Positions 42,957 to 55,350 of a stretch of DNA of 64,000 bases are shown here, in pieces. Each line of letters starts with the position of its first letter. Positions within the stretch are counted from its first letter, which is position 1. The notes under the pieces are model-generated. The model was not told where the DNA came from. It ran no database searches and saw only the letters and a program-made list of their open reading frames with translations. The position numbers and the translations under genes were made by a program. The stretch spans positions 1 to 64,000 of the forward strand of contig OZ244980.1 of NCBI GenBank assembly GCA_965223035.1. Direction: 5' to 3'. The stretch comes from CAMDPA01 sp965223035. GTDB taxonomy: Bacteria; Pseudomonadota; Alphaproteobacteria; Rhizobiales; Hyphomicrobiaceae.

Positions 42957-43573
42957 GAATCTCAATCGACATTTTTTTTGTGTTTCAAGCTATTGTGTTG
43001 CGATAAATCATCATTTTTCATTGTTTTCAACGTTCTTTACTCGTGAAGCGATAGATGAAATGAGCAATCGCAAGCAATCCACTGACATAAAATTGGACTC
43101 TCAACGCCGATCTCACCAGTCCGATCGAGTTTTTCACACATTGATCGTGGTCGGTAATTTCATCCTGCCTCGCTTTCTGATCTCGCGACGTTCAACGGCA
43201 CGCCGTCGCCTACGCAGATGACCTTCGGACAAGCATCTCGCTTTGACAACAGAACAAACACGTTTCGCTTAAAGATCGCTGCGCTGGATCGGGCGTTGGA
43301 TCGTGCGCACCATTCGCCAACGGGCGATCGCAAGAACAATAAGCTCCTGCGGATCATGCGTTCGCATAGCATGTGTTGATAAGGTCGCTTGGCGCGCTGG
43401 TGCGATGCTCAACGCGGCCTGGCGCGACACTTGCGATGAGCCTCGAAGCCCTCGTTGAGTGGTGTCGCACAACCAGCAGGAACGATGCGCGGTAGGCGCT
43501 TGGATGGGCGCATCGCGCCAGGCGGTGCGAGCACGATGGCGCTGAGCGCAACGCGCCCGACGATGGCGCCGCG
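42957..43573. other. A/T-rich intergenic segment and gene-free stretch
   Basis: 42890-43170 is clearly A/T-richer than the rest of the window (for example CATTTTTTTTGTGTTTC). The following 400 bp returns to normal base composition. No open frame here encodes a recognisable protein. Long frames on either strand contain repeat sequence or have no family likeness. It may be a curved or protein-binding region serving the H1-like gene. Confidence 0.5.
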
Positions 43574-43692
43574 TTAGTTCATTTCCGCCTAAGGCGCAAT
43601 CGCCGCGCCGGCCCCCCCCCGCTCGGCCACCCAATGGCACGATCTCATGGGTGGCCGGGCGGGGGCGTGACAGGGTACCAGCGCACACTCAA
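43574..43692. repeat. F2 repeat (copy)
   Basis: TTAGTTCATTTCCGCC, the palindrome CCGCCTAAGGCG, a C-rich block, CGGCCACCCAATGGCACG and CATGGGTGGCCGGGCGGGGG, then GGGTACCAGCGCACACTC. It is the usual F2 order with the two GGCCACCCA/TGGGTGGCC arms forming an inverted repeat. Confidence 0.75.
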
Positions 43693-43874
43693 TCGCGAGA
43701 GAGCTGGCGACGCGTGGCGCAAGGATGATTGGCGCTTGACCATCGACCAATTGGGCTGCCTGCCGTCGATGTGATTGCGATGTGCTGGTTCACGCGGGTC
43801 GCGGTCGCTGACATCGGATGCGGAATTGTTCACCCGCATCGACCAGCCGACCTTACGCCTTCGAGGCATGGCTT
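43693..43874. other. Intergenic downstream of the GNAT gene, nothing recognised
   Basis: About 180 bp between the F2 copy and the GNAT stop codon. No hairpin with a T-run is visible. Confidence 0.4.
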
Positions 43875-44456
43875 TCAGTTGGCACGTCCGATGCGCATTT
43901 GCAGATCGAGCACCGCCATCAAGAAGCCGATCCGATCTTCGAGGGCTTCCGACATCACCGAGATATAGTTTTGTCCTTTCGGCACAATCTCGCCAATGAC
44001 GTCGCCGTACTCGAAACTCATCTGCGCATGAAATCTGCGAGCGATGGCCTGCATCCGCTTGTTTTCGGCGAGGCAGCTTAAGTAGAGTCGCTCGATGCCG
44101 CGATTGCGAGCCGATTGAATAATGCGTCCCATCAGGGCGGTTCCAATGCCTAAATCCTGGTGTGATGCTTCGATGGAAAAAGCGGCCTCGGCCTCCGCGC
44201 TCCACAACTCGCCGATCTGGCGGAGCTCGCCGGCGCCGCGCACCTCCTGGTGCTCAACATATCCGAACACCAAGCTGCCCATCTGCCAAATCCGTAAGCT
44301 GTAGTCCTCGATGAAGGCGTCCGATACCCCGTGTGCAAACCGCAGCCGTCGACTGCGCTTGTCCAAGCGAAGCAGGTGGTCGCGCAACAGCATGCCGTCG
44401 CTGGGCCAAAGTTTTCGAATGCTGCCGCGGGCAGCGCGCGAAGTGCTCAGGATCAT
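43875..44456 (-). CDS. GNAT-family N-acetyltransferase
   Basis: 193 residues from the ATG at 44456 (MILSTSRAARGSIRKLWPSD), with AGGAGCCAACG in front; the longer open frame upstream is not family sequence. The acetyl-CoA region is EASHQDLGIGTALMGRIIQSA (about 108-128), a Q/RxxGxG/A-type loop, followed by RGIERLYLSCLAENKRMQAI and ARRFHAQMSFEYGDVIGEI. The substrate is unknown. Relatives occur as stand-alone GNATs in Rhizobiales. Confidence 0.88.
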   Translation of the reverse strand: MILSTSRAARGSIRKLWPSDGMLLRDHLLRLDKRSRRLRFAHGVSDAFIEDYSLRIWQMGSLVFGYVEHQEVRGAGELRQIGELWSAEAEAAFSIEASHQDLGIGTALMGRIIQSARNRGIERLYLSCLAENKRMQAIARRFHAQMSFEYGDVIGEIVPKGQNYISVMSEALEDRIGFLMAVLDLQMRIGRAN

Positions 44457-44777
44457 CGTTGGCTCCTGGATCCGGTTGGTCCGGTGGTGATGTCTGCGGC
44501 CCGCCGATCGACCAAAAAGCGGCCATGCAGGCTGAGACCCGCACCACATAGGTGACGATTGTGCAATGCACAATGGTGCAAAAGGACCGACCTTGTGGGC
44601 TGCCGTCGGGCTGGTGTGCGTGCCGCAGCTGTACGCGCTTGCGGGCCGGCCCGAGGCGACCACATCCCGCCGCACTCCGGCGTCCGGTGTCGCGGGCGTG
44701 CCGCGCCCTAAGCCGGGGGGCCGCGCTCGGTCGATCGAGGCTTGACCGGCCGCGGCCGGCAGGCTAGCCGGGCTCGC
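44457..44777. other. Divergent intergenic region, nothing recognised
   Basis: 321 bp between the GNAT gene (-) and zapE (+). A run GTGCAATGCACAATGGTGCA at 44570-44589 contains the palindrome TGCAATGCA-like half-sites and could be an operator, but I cannot assign a regulator. Confidence 0.4.
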
Positions 44778-45917
44778 ATGTCAACATCCAGTTTGCCGAG
44801 TTATCGCGAGCTTGTGGCGGCGGGTAAACTCGAAGCCGATCCCAGCCAGCTGGCCGCTGCCAAGGCCCTGCGTCAAGTTGCGCGGGACCTGCGAGGGTGG
44901 CGGCCGGATGGGCTTGGCCTGGGGTGGCTGTTGGGTTTTGCGCACACCGAGGCGCCGCGCGGGCTTTACATTCACGGTCCGGTTGGCAGCGGCAAGACGA
45001 TGTTGATGGACCTGTTCTACAAGCGCGTGACGTTCACGCCGCGGCGGCGCTTTCACTTCCACGCGTTCATGACCCTCGCCCACGATCGGATCAATGCGGC
45101 CCGCAAGATGGCACCGGGCGATCCGATCCTCAAGGTCGCACGCAGCATCGTCCAGGAGGCGCGCCTGCTGTGCTTCGATGAGCTGCACGTGACGGATATC
45201 GCGGACGCGATGATCGTCGGGCGCTTGTTCAAGGCCATGTACGATGACGGCGTGACGGTGGTTGCGACCTCCAACGTGGCTCCGGCGCAGCTGTATACAG
45301 ATGGTCTCAACCGCGCCCTGTTCCTGCCGTTCATCGAGATGATCGAGCAGCGGATGTCGGTGATCGAGCTGGTTGCCGCCAAAGACTACCGACTGGCCAA
45401 ACTGGCCGGCCGGCAGCTCTACTTTACGCCGGCGGACCGGGACGCGGAGATAGCACTGGGGCAGGTGTTCGAACGACTGACGGGAGAACCGAAAGGTCGG
45501 CCGACCCGGCTGGAGGTGATCGGACGTACGCTTGAGGTGGCGGAGGCAGCGATGGGCGTGGCGCGCTTCACGTTCGACGACCTGTGCGTGAAGCCGCTGG
45601 GCGCGCGCGATTATTTGGCGATCGCGCAGGCTTTTCACACGGTCATGATCTCCGGTGTACCGCAGCTGTCGCCAGCCCGCCGCGACGAGGCCAGGCGCTT
45701 CATCAATCTGATCGATACGCTTTACGATGCGGGTGTGTGTCTGATCGTGTCGGCTGACGTCGAACCGCACGCGCTTTATCCGACCGGGGACGTTGCGATC
45801 CTGTTTGAGCGCACGGCGAGCAGACTGATCGAGATGCGCAGCGCCGAATATATGGCGAGCCGGCGCAGCCGTGCCGGCGATGGCATGAGCCAGGACGCTG
45901 CGGTCGACGAGCGGTGA
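44778..45917 (+). CDS. zapE: Cell division protein ZapE (AFG1-like ATPase)
   Basis: 379 residues from the ATG at 44778 (MSTSSLPSYRELVAAGKLE); a TTG 12 codons upstream is less likely. Walker A is GPVGSGKT (67-74), Walker B is LLCFDELHVTDI (about 128-139), and sensor-like blocks are VATSNVAPAQLY and RFTFDDLCVKPLGARDYLAI. ZapE is an AAA-like ATPase that modulates the FtsZ ring, and its mitochondrial homolog AFG1 aids protein turnover. Its place ahead of mdh is a conserved Rhizobiales arrangement. Confidence 0.93.
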   Translation: MSTSSLPSYRELVAAGKLEADPSQLAAAKALRQVARDLRGWRPDGLGLGWLLGFAHTEAPRGLYIHGPVGSGKTMLMDLFYKRVTFTPRRRFHFHAFMTLAHDRINAARKMAPGDPILKVARSIVQEARLLCFDELHVTDIADAMIVGRLFKAMYDDGVTVVATSNVAPAQLYTDGLNRALFLPFIEMIEQRMSVIELVAAKDYRLAKLAGRQLYFTPADRDAEIALGQVFERLTGEPKGRPTRLEVIGRTLEVAEAAMGVARFTFDDLCVKPLGARDYLAIAQAFHTVMISGVPQLSPARRDEARRFINLIDTLYDAGVCLIVSADVEPHALYPTGDVAILFERTASRLIEMRSAEYMASRRSRAGDGMSQDAAVDER

Positions 45918-47253
<1,336 letters not shown>

Positions 47254-47549
47254 AGGGCCGGCAACCGCGCCGATAGCGCTCCTGAGCGAGCGTGTGGGCC
47301 AAGGCGTGGTGAGGAGCGGATCGCGCCAGGCTGCAGGTTTGGTCAGCGCGCAGTGCTCGTGCGCTGAAGCTCAGGGCCGCGGCGAACTGCGATCCGCTGC
47401 GATGGCGTACACCATGATCGTGTGGTTGGTCGGTTTTTTGCAGGCTCGTGCGGTAGGACGTTTGGCCGGCTTGCCTGCGCATTGAAATTGACGCATACGT
47501 CAACGCATCGCCCAATAGGCCGAAAAGTTCCAGTCGACGAGACCTTGCC

Positions 47550-47936
47550 ATGTCGAAACAGCCGATTGAAGCCGCGCCGCTCAAAGCGGTCGGGCCATAC
47601 AATCTTGCCGTGCGATGTGGGAGCGTGATCTACGTGTCGGGTCAAATTCCGCTCAATCCGCAGACCGGACGGCTGGTCGAGGGTGACATCAAGGCGCAAA
47701 CCGCGCAGGTCTTCGACAACCTCAAACACGTGCTCGCGGCAAGCGATCTGGGTCTTGAGCATATTCTCAAGGCGACGGTGTTTCTTGTCGATATGGGCGA
47801 TTTTGCCGCGATGAACGAGATCTACGAGGCGCACATGCCGGCGCCCTATCCTGCGCGCTCTACGATCGGCGTGGCGGCACTGCCGCTGGATGCACGTGTT
47901 GAAATTGAGGTGATCGCCGATCGCAGCGCTTCTTAA
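47550..47936 (+). CDS. RidA family (YjgF/UK114) protein
   Basis: 128 residues. The family motif region [24 protein letters not shown] contains the substrate-binding Arg, and [27 protein letters not shown] is the usual front end (given in blocks). RidA hydrolyses reactive 2-aminoacrylate and related enamine/imine intermediates of amino acid metabolism. It lies between mdh and sucC, 296 and 95 bp away, a variation on the plain mdh-sucC order. Confidence 0.94.
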   Translation: MSKQPIEAAPLKAVGPYNLAVRCGSVIYVSGQIPLNPQTGRLVEGDIKAQTAQVFDNLKHVLAASDLGLEHILKATVFLVDMGDFAAMNEIYEAHMPAPYPARSTIGVAALPLDARVEIEVIADRSAS

Positions 47937-48031
47937 GCTCAATCATAGCGCCGAGGCACCGTGCACGGCAACGGCTGCTCCGCGCGCGCCATCGCCCGCT
48001 TCCAACCCAGCATCGAGCACGGACGGATCAC

Positions 48032-49231
<1,200 letters not shown>

Positions 49232-49234
49232 CAC

Positions 49235-50134
49235 ATGGCAATCCTTGTCGACAAAAACACCAAAGTCATCTGTCAGGGTATCACCGGTAGTCAGGGGACG
49301 TTTCACACGACGCAGGCGAGAGAGTTCGGCAGCCAGATCGTCGGCGGAGTGACGCCGGGACGGGGCGGGAGCACACACCCCGATGCCGCGTTGGCCGATG
49401 TGCCGATCTTCGATACCGTTGCCGAGGCCAAAGCGAAAACCGGGGCGACCGCGACCTCGATCTATGTGCCGCCACCGTTTGCCGCAGATGCGATCCTGGA
49501 AGCCATCGACGCGGAGATTCCACTGATTGTGTGCATCACCGAAGGCATCCCGGTGATCGACATGGTCAAGGTCAAGCGCGCCCTGCAAGGGTCATGGTCG
49601 CGGCTGATCGGTCCGAATTGTCCAGGTGTCTTGACCCCGGATGCCTGCAAGATTGGCATCATGCCAGCCAACATCTTCAAGGCGGGTTCGGTCGGCATCG
49701 TCTCCAGGTCGGGTACGCTGACCTATGAAGCGGTCAAGCAAACGACGGACGCCGGGCTGGGGCAGTCGACGGCGGTGGGAATTGGCGGTGACCCGGTGAA
49801 GGGTACTGAGTTCGTCGACGTCTTGGAGATGTTTTTGGCCGATCCGGCCACGGCTTCGATCATCATGATCGGCGAGATTGGCGGTGCGGCCGAGGAGGAG
49901 GCCGCCGACTTCATCAAGCGCGAGGCCGACAACGGTCGCAAAAAGCCGGTGGCCGGCTTTATCGCCGGAGCCACCGCGCCGCCTGGCCGTCGCATGGGGC
50001 ACGCTGGCGCGATCATCTCCGGCGGCAAGGGCCGCGCGAGCGACAAGATCGAGGCGATGAGATCGGCCGGCATTGCGGTCGCAGATAGCCCGGCCGGCCT
50101 TGGCACGACATTGCTGGAGGTGATCGCAAAGTGA
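49235..50134 (+). CDS. sucD: Succinate--CoA ligase (ADP-forming) subunit alpha
   Basis: 299 residues. It opens with [20 protein letters not shown] (CoA-binding Rossmann loop). [20 protein letters not shown] and [20 protein letters not shown] follow, and the phosphorylated His256 lies in [15 protein letters not shown]. It is the second gene of the sucCD pair. A 224-bp gap leads to sucA. Confidence 0.98.
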   Translation: MAILVDKNTKVICQGITGSQGTFHTTQAREFGSQIVGGVTPGRGGSTHPDAALADVPIFDTVAEAKAKTGATATSIYVPPPFAADAILEAIDAEIPLIVCITEGIPVIDMVKVKRALQGSWSRLIGPNCPGVLTPDACKIGIMPANIFKAGSVGIVSRSGTLTYEAVKQTTDAGLGQSTAVGIGGDPVKGTEFVDVLEMFLADPATASIIMIGEIGGAAEEEAADFIKREADNGRKKPVAGFIAGATAPPGRRMGHAGAIISGGKGRASDKIEAMRSAGIAVADSPAGLGTTLLEVIAK

Positions 50135-50358
50135 TTGAAGCGCAAGCCCTTATCTATTTGATTTGCTTGGGAAAATTGAAAGTGACATCGCCACTGTCCG
50201 GCTGCTGTGACCGCGCCGAATCTGACTACTGCCGAAGGCGAGCGCGACAGCTCGGCTACGGTAACTCAGCGCCACCTGTCGTCGCGCGCTGGAGCCGGGT
50301 TCGCGCAGCCCATGCGCTTTGAGTATCGTCTCTGACCAACGAAAGGACCTGCACCCAT

Positions 50359-53331
50359 ATGTCTCGGCAACCCAAGAACGAAGCCTTTGCGCGGACCTCG
50401 TTTCTCCATGGTGTCAACGCCGCGTACATTGAAGAAATGCAGGCCCTCTACGACGAGAACCCCGGCGCCGTCGGCGATGAGTGGAGGCTTTTTTTTCAGG
50501 GCCTCAATGATGGCGGCCGCGCGACGGCCCAGCCCCAACAGGGGCCATCTTGGGCGTTGCCGCTGGAACGGATCGAGGTGATCGAGGACCCTGATCTTAC
50601 CGCGGCCTTGACCGGCGATTACGGCGGAGTGGAGCAACAGATCCGTCAGAACTTGGAGGCGCGTGCACACTCCGGCGGGTTCGAGTTATCGGCGGCCGCC
50701 TCGTTGCGGGCCACCCAGGATTCGATTCGCGCGCTGATGCTGATCCGTGCCTATCGGGTGATGGGTCACCTGGCGGCCGACCTTGATCCGCTCGGGCTGG
50801 CCGAGCGACGGGTGCACAATGAATTGCGGCCGGAAACCTATGGTTTCACCGAAGCCGATCTGGATCGGCCGATCTTCATCGATCGGGTGTTGGGATTGGA
50901 GACGGCGACGATCCGCCAAATTCTGCGCATCGTGCGGCGGACCTATTCCCAACAAATCGGCGTGGAGTTCATGCACATCACCGCGCCGGCGCAGAAATCC
51001 TGGATTCAAGAGCGAATCGAGGGCGAGGAAAAGGACATCACGTTCACGCTGGAAGGTCGGCGGGCGATCCTCAACAAGCTGATCGAAGCGGAAACGTTCG
51101 AGCAGTTCTGCCATACCAAATATACTGGAACCAAGCGGTTCGGCCTTGAAGGTGCCGAATCGATGGTGCCGGCGCTGGAGCAGATCATCAAGCGCGGCGG
51201 TCAGCTTGGGGTCAATGAGATCGTGATCGGCATGCCGCACCGCGGACGGCTCAACGTCTTGGCGAACGTGATGGCCAAGCCTTTCCGCGCCATTTTCAAT
51301 GAATTCAAAGGCGGCTCATTCAAGCCGGACGACGTCGAAGGATCAGGCGACGTCAAATACCATCTGGGCGCATCGTCCGACCGCGCGTTTGATAACAACG
51401 CGGTGCATCTGTCGTTGACCGCAAATCCCAGTCATCTGGAGATCGTCGACCCGGTGGTGCTCGGGAAGGTGCGTGCCAAGCAGGATCAGCACGGCTGTCC
51501 GCCCAACGACCGTCGGCCGGTGTTGCCGCTGTTGATCCACGGCGATGCGGCATTCGCGGGACAAGGCGTGGTGGCGGAGTGCTTCGGTCTGTCGGGCCTG
51601 CGCGGTCACCGCACCGGCGGCTCGATCCACTATATCGTCAACAACCAGATCGGCTTCACCACCAATCCGCGGTTTTCCCGCACCTCTCCTTATTGCTCCG
51701 ACGTCGCGAAGATGATCGAAGCGCCGATCTTCCACGTCAACGGCGACTATCCGGAGGCCGTGGTGCATGTCGCCAAGATCGCCACTGAGTTCCGGCAGCG
51801 GTTCCAAAAGCCGGTGGTGATCGACATGTTTTGCTATCGGCGGCACGGGCACAACGAGGGTGACGAGCCAGCCTTCACCCAGCCGTTGATGTACCGCAGG
51901 ATCAAAGAGCATCCGACCACCGCCACGCTCTATGCGGACCAGCTGATCCAGGATGGGGTGGTGAGCAAGCCGGAGGTGGAGGAAATGCGAACGCGCTACC
52001 GGACCTTGCTGGAGGAGGAACAGCGCGCCGGTGATAGCTATAAGCCCAACAAGGCCGATTGGCTCGATGGGCGATGGTCGGGGTTGGGGTTTGCCGAAGA
52101 CGATGACCGGCGCGGCAACACCGGCGTCGCGCTCGATGTGCTGCGCGATGTTGGGCGCCGCATGACGTTGGTGCCGAACGAGTTCAACGCGCACCGCACC
52201 GTGCAACGGCTGTTGGAGCGCCGGCGCGGGATGATCGACAGCGGGCAAGGGATCGACTGGGCGATGGCGGAGCATTTGGCGTTCGCCACCTTATTGAAGG
52301 AGCGTTTCCCGGTCCGCTTGTCCGGCCAGGATGTCGAGCGCGGCACGTTTTCGCAACGCCATGCGGTGCTGCTCGATCAAGAGACCCAGGAACAATATAC
52401 GCCGCTTAATCATATCTCGCCGGACCAAGCCCGGTTCGAGGTGATCAATTCGATGCTGTCGGAGGAGGCGGTGCTCGGTTTCGAGTACGGCTATTCCGCA
52501 ACCGAACCGATGGCGCTCACCCTGTGGGAGGCGCAGTTCGGGGACTTTGCCAACGGTGCGCAGGTGGTGATCGATCAGTTCATTTCATCTGGAGAGCGCA
52601 AATGGTTGCGCATGTCCGGCCTGGTGTTGTTGTTGCCGCACGGTTTTGAGGGGCAGGGCCCGGAGCACTCTTCCGCCCGGGTCGAGCGATTTTTGCAGCT
52701 CTCGGCTGAGGACAATTGGCAAGTGGCGAACTGCACGACACCGGCCAACTATTTCCATATCCTGCGACGGCAGCTGCACCGCAAGTTCCGCAAGCCGTTG
52801 GTGTTGTTCACGCCCAAGTCTTTGCTGCGGCACCATCGGGTCACCTCTCGTCTGGACGAAATGGCGCCGGATACAACCTTTCATCGGGTGTTGTGGGACG
52901 GCGCTGACCACGCGCGAAACGGTGACGCGAGCTCAACGGTCCAACTGGTGCCCGACGATCAGATCCGCCGCGTCGTGTTGTGCACCGGCAAGGTCTATTA
53001 CGATTTGGTGGAGGCACGCGAGGACGCCGGCTTCAACGACGTCTACTTGATGCGCTTGGAGCAGCTTTATCCGTTCCCGACCCGGGCGTTGATCAAGGAG
53101 TTGTCGCGGTTTCGGCAGGCGGAGATGGTGTGGTGTCAGGAGGAGCCGCGCAACATGGGAGCATGGATGTTCGCGGAGCCGAATATTGAGCGGGTGCTCG
53201 AGCACACGGCGGCCGCGCACGGTCGCGCACGCTACGTCGGCCGCCATGCGGCAGCATCACCGGCCACGGGCCAGCTGTCGAGACACAATCAGGAACAAAA
53301 GGCGTTAGTAGAGGAGGCTTTGTCAGGCTGA
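50359..53331 (+). CDS. sucA: 2-Oxoglutarate dehydrogenase E1 component
   Basis: 990 residues of the usual large homodimeric E1. The N-terminal E2-binding region is FLHGVNAAYIEEMQALYDEN; the thiamine-diphosphate and substrate regions are GMPHRGRLNVLANVMAKPF, HGDAAFAGQGVVAECF and NNQIGFTTNPRFS; the transketolase-like domain is near 640-830. GAAAGG precedes the ATG. It decarboxylates 2-oxoglutarate and passes succinyl groups to SucB. A gap of 542 bp, filled by F2 and F1 repeats, separates it from sucB. Confidence 0.98.
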   Translation: MSRQPKNEAFARTSFLHGVNAAYIEEMQALYDENPGAVGDEWRLFFQGLNDGGRATAQPQQGPSWALPLERIEVIEDPDLTAALTGDYGGVEQQIRQNLEARAHSGGFELSAAASLRATQDSIRALMLIRAYRVMGHLAADLDPLGLAERRVHNELRPETYGFTEADLDRPIFIDRVLGLETATIRQILRIVRRTYSQQIGVEFMHITAPAQKSWIQERIEGEEKDITFTLEGRRAILNKLIEAETFEQFCHTKYTGTKRFGLEGAESMVPALEQIIKRGGQLGVNEIVIGMPHRGRLNVLANVMAKPFRAIFNEFKGGSFKPDDVEGSGDVKYHLGASSDRAFDNNAVHLSLTANPSHLEIVDPVVLGKVRAKQDQHGCPPNDRRPVLPLLIHGDAAFAGQGVVAECFGLSGLRGHRTGGSIHYIVNNQIGFTTNPRFSRTSPYCSDVAKMIEAPIFHVNGDYPEAVVHVAKIATEFRQRFQKPVVIDMFCYRRHGHNEGDEPAFTQPLMYRRIKEHPTTATLYADQLIQDGVVSKPEVEEMRTRYRTLLEEEQRAGDSYKPNKADWLDGRWSGLGFAEDDDRRGNTGVALDVLRDVGRRMTLVPNEFNAHRTVQRLLERRRGMIDSGQGIDWAMAEHLAFATLLKERFPVRLSGQDVERGTFSQRHAVLLDQETQEQYTPLNHISPDQARFEVINSMLSEEAVLGFEYGYSATEPMALTLWEAQFGDFANGAQVVIDQFISSGERKWLRMSGLVLLLPHGFEGQGPEHSSARVERFLQLSAEDNWQVANCTTPANYFHILRRQLHRKFRKPLVLFTPKSLLRHHRVTSRLDEMAPDTTFHRVLWDGADHARNGDASSTVQLVPDDQIRRVVLCTGKVYYDLVEAREDAGFNDVYLMRLEQLYPFPTRALIKELSRFRQAEMVWCQEEPRNMGAWMFAEPNIERVLEHTAAAHGRARYVGRHAAASPATGQLSRHNQEQKALVEEALSG

Positions 53332-53389
53332 TGGGCGAGCGTGGACGGTCGATCCGTCATCTTAGGGCGGAGTTGGCGAGCTGGAGCAT

Positions 53390-53500
53390 GTCCGCCGTTG
53401 GCGGATGAGCCTTGCCGGCTCGCTCCCCCACCCGGCTCCCCAATGGCACGCTGGTGTGGGTGGCCGGGCAGCGGAGCGGGATGGTTCTAGCCAACATGGC
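53390..53500. repeat. F2 repeat (copy)
   Basis: TGTCCGCCGTTGGCGGATG, GGCTCGCTCCCCCACCCGG, CCCAATGGCACGCTGGTG, TGGGTGGCCGGGCAGCGGAG and GCGGGATGGTTCTAGCC. It is the same block order as other F2 copies, between sucA and an F1 double hairpin. Confidence 0.75.
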
Positions 53501-53567
53501 AACGGTCTGGAGCATGATCCGACCAGACCATATCGGTCTCACGACACACGGGTACCATCAGGATGTT

Positions 53568-53709
53568 CTAGATCATCTTTGCGCCTTGAATCGGAACCGC
53601 AAAGCCGGTTCCGATTCAAGGCGCAAAGATGATCGCTCTTAAAGTGGTGAGCAACTTTCTACCTTTGATCGGGATCGTTCCGATTCCGATCAAAGGCAGG
53701 TTGCTCTAG
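53568..53709. repeat. F1 repeat, double-hairpin form (copy 11)
   Basis: A 142-bp element: CTAGATCATCTTTGCGCC ... GGCGCAAAGATGATCG, linker CTCTTAAAGTGGTGAG, then CAACTTTCTACC ... GGCAGGTTGCTCTAG. It lies in the sucA-sucB gap, 165 bp before sucB, and so within the suc transcript if the operon is continuous. Confidence 0.92.
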
Positions 53710-53873
53710 AACCGCAATGCCAGAGTGGTCGTTCCAGACGCATCACGCAATGCGATCGCGTCCGAGGGCAACCGATCTGGCTCCGCCCATTGAGTTGCGT
53801 GCCGTAAACAGCAAGTAGACCATGCGGTGCCAATCTTACCGCTTCTTATCATCAGTTCGGACATCGACAGGCG

Positions 53874-55109
53874 ATGAGCATCGAAATCAAAGTTCCCACC
53901 TTAGGGGAGAGCGTGACGGAAGCGACAGTCGGTCAATGGTTCAAGACTGCCGGCGAGGCGGTCAATGCCGACGAGCCGCTGTGCGAGTTAGAGACCGATA
54001 AGGTCACCGTGGAAGTGTTGGCGCCGGCGGGCGGCGTTCTCGATCAAATTTTGGTCGAGAATGGTGACACCGTGGCCGTCGGTGGTGTGCTCGGGACCGT
54101 CAAGGAAGGGGCCGCGGCCCAGGCACCGGCGGCGGCGCCAGCGGCTTCGGCGGCGCCTGTGCACGCGCCAGCGACGGGCGGATTTGAGATGCCACCGTCG
54201 CCAGCCGCGCGCAAAATCTTGCAGGAGAAGGAGATCGACGCCGCGGCCGTCGAGGGGTCCGGCAAGCGCGGGCAGATCTTGAAGCAGGATGCGCTCGCCG
54301 CCGTGCCCGCTGCGTCGGCGCCGGCCGGCCAGGCCTTGGCCTTCGCGCGAGAACCATCGGCGGAGCCCGCGCCGGTCAGCGTTCGGGCGCCGTCTTTACC
54401 GGATGATGCGGCACGCGAAGAACGGGTGCAGATGTCGCGTCTGCGCCAAACCATCGCGCGCCGGCTGAAGGAAGCGCAGAACACCGCGGCGATGCTGACG
54501 ACGTACAACGACGTCGACATGAGCGCGATTATGAACTTGCGCAAGGAGTATCAGGACTCGTTCGAGCGGCGCCACGGTGTGAAGCTCGGCTTCATGAGCT
54601 TCTTCGTGCGGGCTTCGATTCAGGCGCTGCAAGAGATCCCTGCCGTCAACGCCGAGATCGACGGTGGCGACATCATCTATAAGAACTACTACCACATCGG
54701 CGTCGCCGTCGGCACCGACAAGGGGTTGGTCGTGCCGGTGTTGCGAGAAGCTGACGCCAAGAGCCTGGCTGAGATCGAGGCGGCCATTGCCGATTTTGGT
54801 CGTCGGGCACGCGACGGCAAACTGGGCATCGAGGAGATGCAGGGCGGCACCTTCACGATATCGAACGGTGGCGTCTACGGGTCGCTGATGTCGATGCCGA
54901 TCCTCAACGTGCCCCAATCCGGCATCCTCGGCATGCATCGGATCGAGGAGCGACCGGTCGCGCGCAACGGCCAGGTCGTGATCCGCCCGATGATGTATCT
55001 GGCCTTGAGCTACGACCATCGCATCGTCGATGGCAAGGAAGCCGTGACGTTCTTGGTGCGCGTGAAGGAATGCCTGGAGGACCCGCAGCGCTTTGTGCTC
55101 GGCCTTTAG
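53874..55109 (+). CDS. sucB: 2-Oxoglutarate dehydrogenase E2 component (dihydrolipoyl succinyltransferase)
   Basis: 411 residues. The lipoyl domain has Lys43 in [14 protein letters not shown], followed by an Ala/Pro linker (about 82-103), the E1/E3-binding domain (about 107-142, [15 protein letters not shown]) and the catalytic domain with active-site His382 and Asp386 in [13 protein letters not shown]. It forms the 24-mer core of the complex. The TAG stop at 55107-55109 coincides with the boundary of an F1 double hairpin, and GLGL is the final sequence before it. Confidence 0.97.
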   Translation: MSIEIKVPTLGESVTEATVGQWFKTAGEAVNADEPLCELETDKVTVEVLAPAGGVLDQILVENGDTVAVGGVLGTVKEGAAAQAPAAAPAASAAPVHAPATGGFEMPPSPAARKILQEKEIDAAAVEGSGKRGQILKQDALAAVPAASAPAGQALAFAREPSAEPAPVSVRAPSLPDDAAREERVQMSRLRQTIARRLKEAQNTAAMLTTYNDVDMSAIMNLRKEYQDSFERRHGVKLGFMSFFVRASIQALQEIPAVNAEIDGGDIIYKNYYHIGVAVGTDKGLVVPVLREADAKSLAEIEAAIADFGRRARDGKLGIEEMQGGTFTISNGGVYGSLMSMPILNVPQSGILGMHRIEERPVARNGQVVIRPMMYLALSYDHRIVDGKEAVTFLVRVKECLEDPQRFVLGL

Positions 55110-55259
55110 ATCATCGCGCCTTAAATCGGAACCGCAACGCCGATTCCAATTGCGCCGGTTCCGATTTAAGGCGCAAAGATGATCGCTCTTAAAGTGTAGA
55201 GCAACTTTCTGCCTTTGATCGGGATCGTTCCGATTCCGATCAAAGGCAGGTTGCTCTAG
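55106..55259. repeat. F1 repeat, double-hairpin form (copy 12), supplies the sucB stop codon
   Basis: A 154-bp element: TTAGATCATCGCGCC ... GGCGCAAAGATGATCG, linker CTCTTAAAGTGTAGAG, then CAACTTTCTGCC ... GGCAGGTTGCTCTAG. Its first bases TTAG contain the TAG stop of sucB. It separates sucB from lpdA within the operon. Confidence 0.93.
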
Positions 55260-55350
55260 TGTTTCTGCGCCGCTTTGGTTTGCCATCCATCAATTCCCGC
55301 CCGTGGCCGCGCGATGCTGGCCCGGCCGATCGACACATAGGATCGCTGCG

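Noticed and set aside
42943..43221. A 92-codon plus-strand frame in the A/T-rich pocket
   Set aside because: It starts inside the predicted promoter of the H1-like gene, has no ribosome site and no family.
43269..43688. A 139-codon minus-strand frame
   Set aside because: Part of it is F2 repeat sequence and the rest is Arg/Ala-rich without family similarity.
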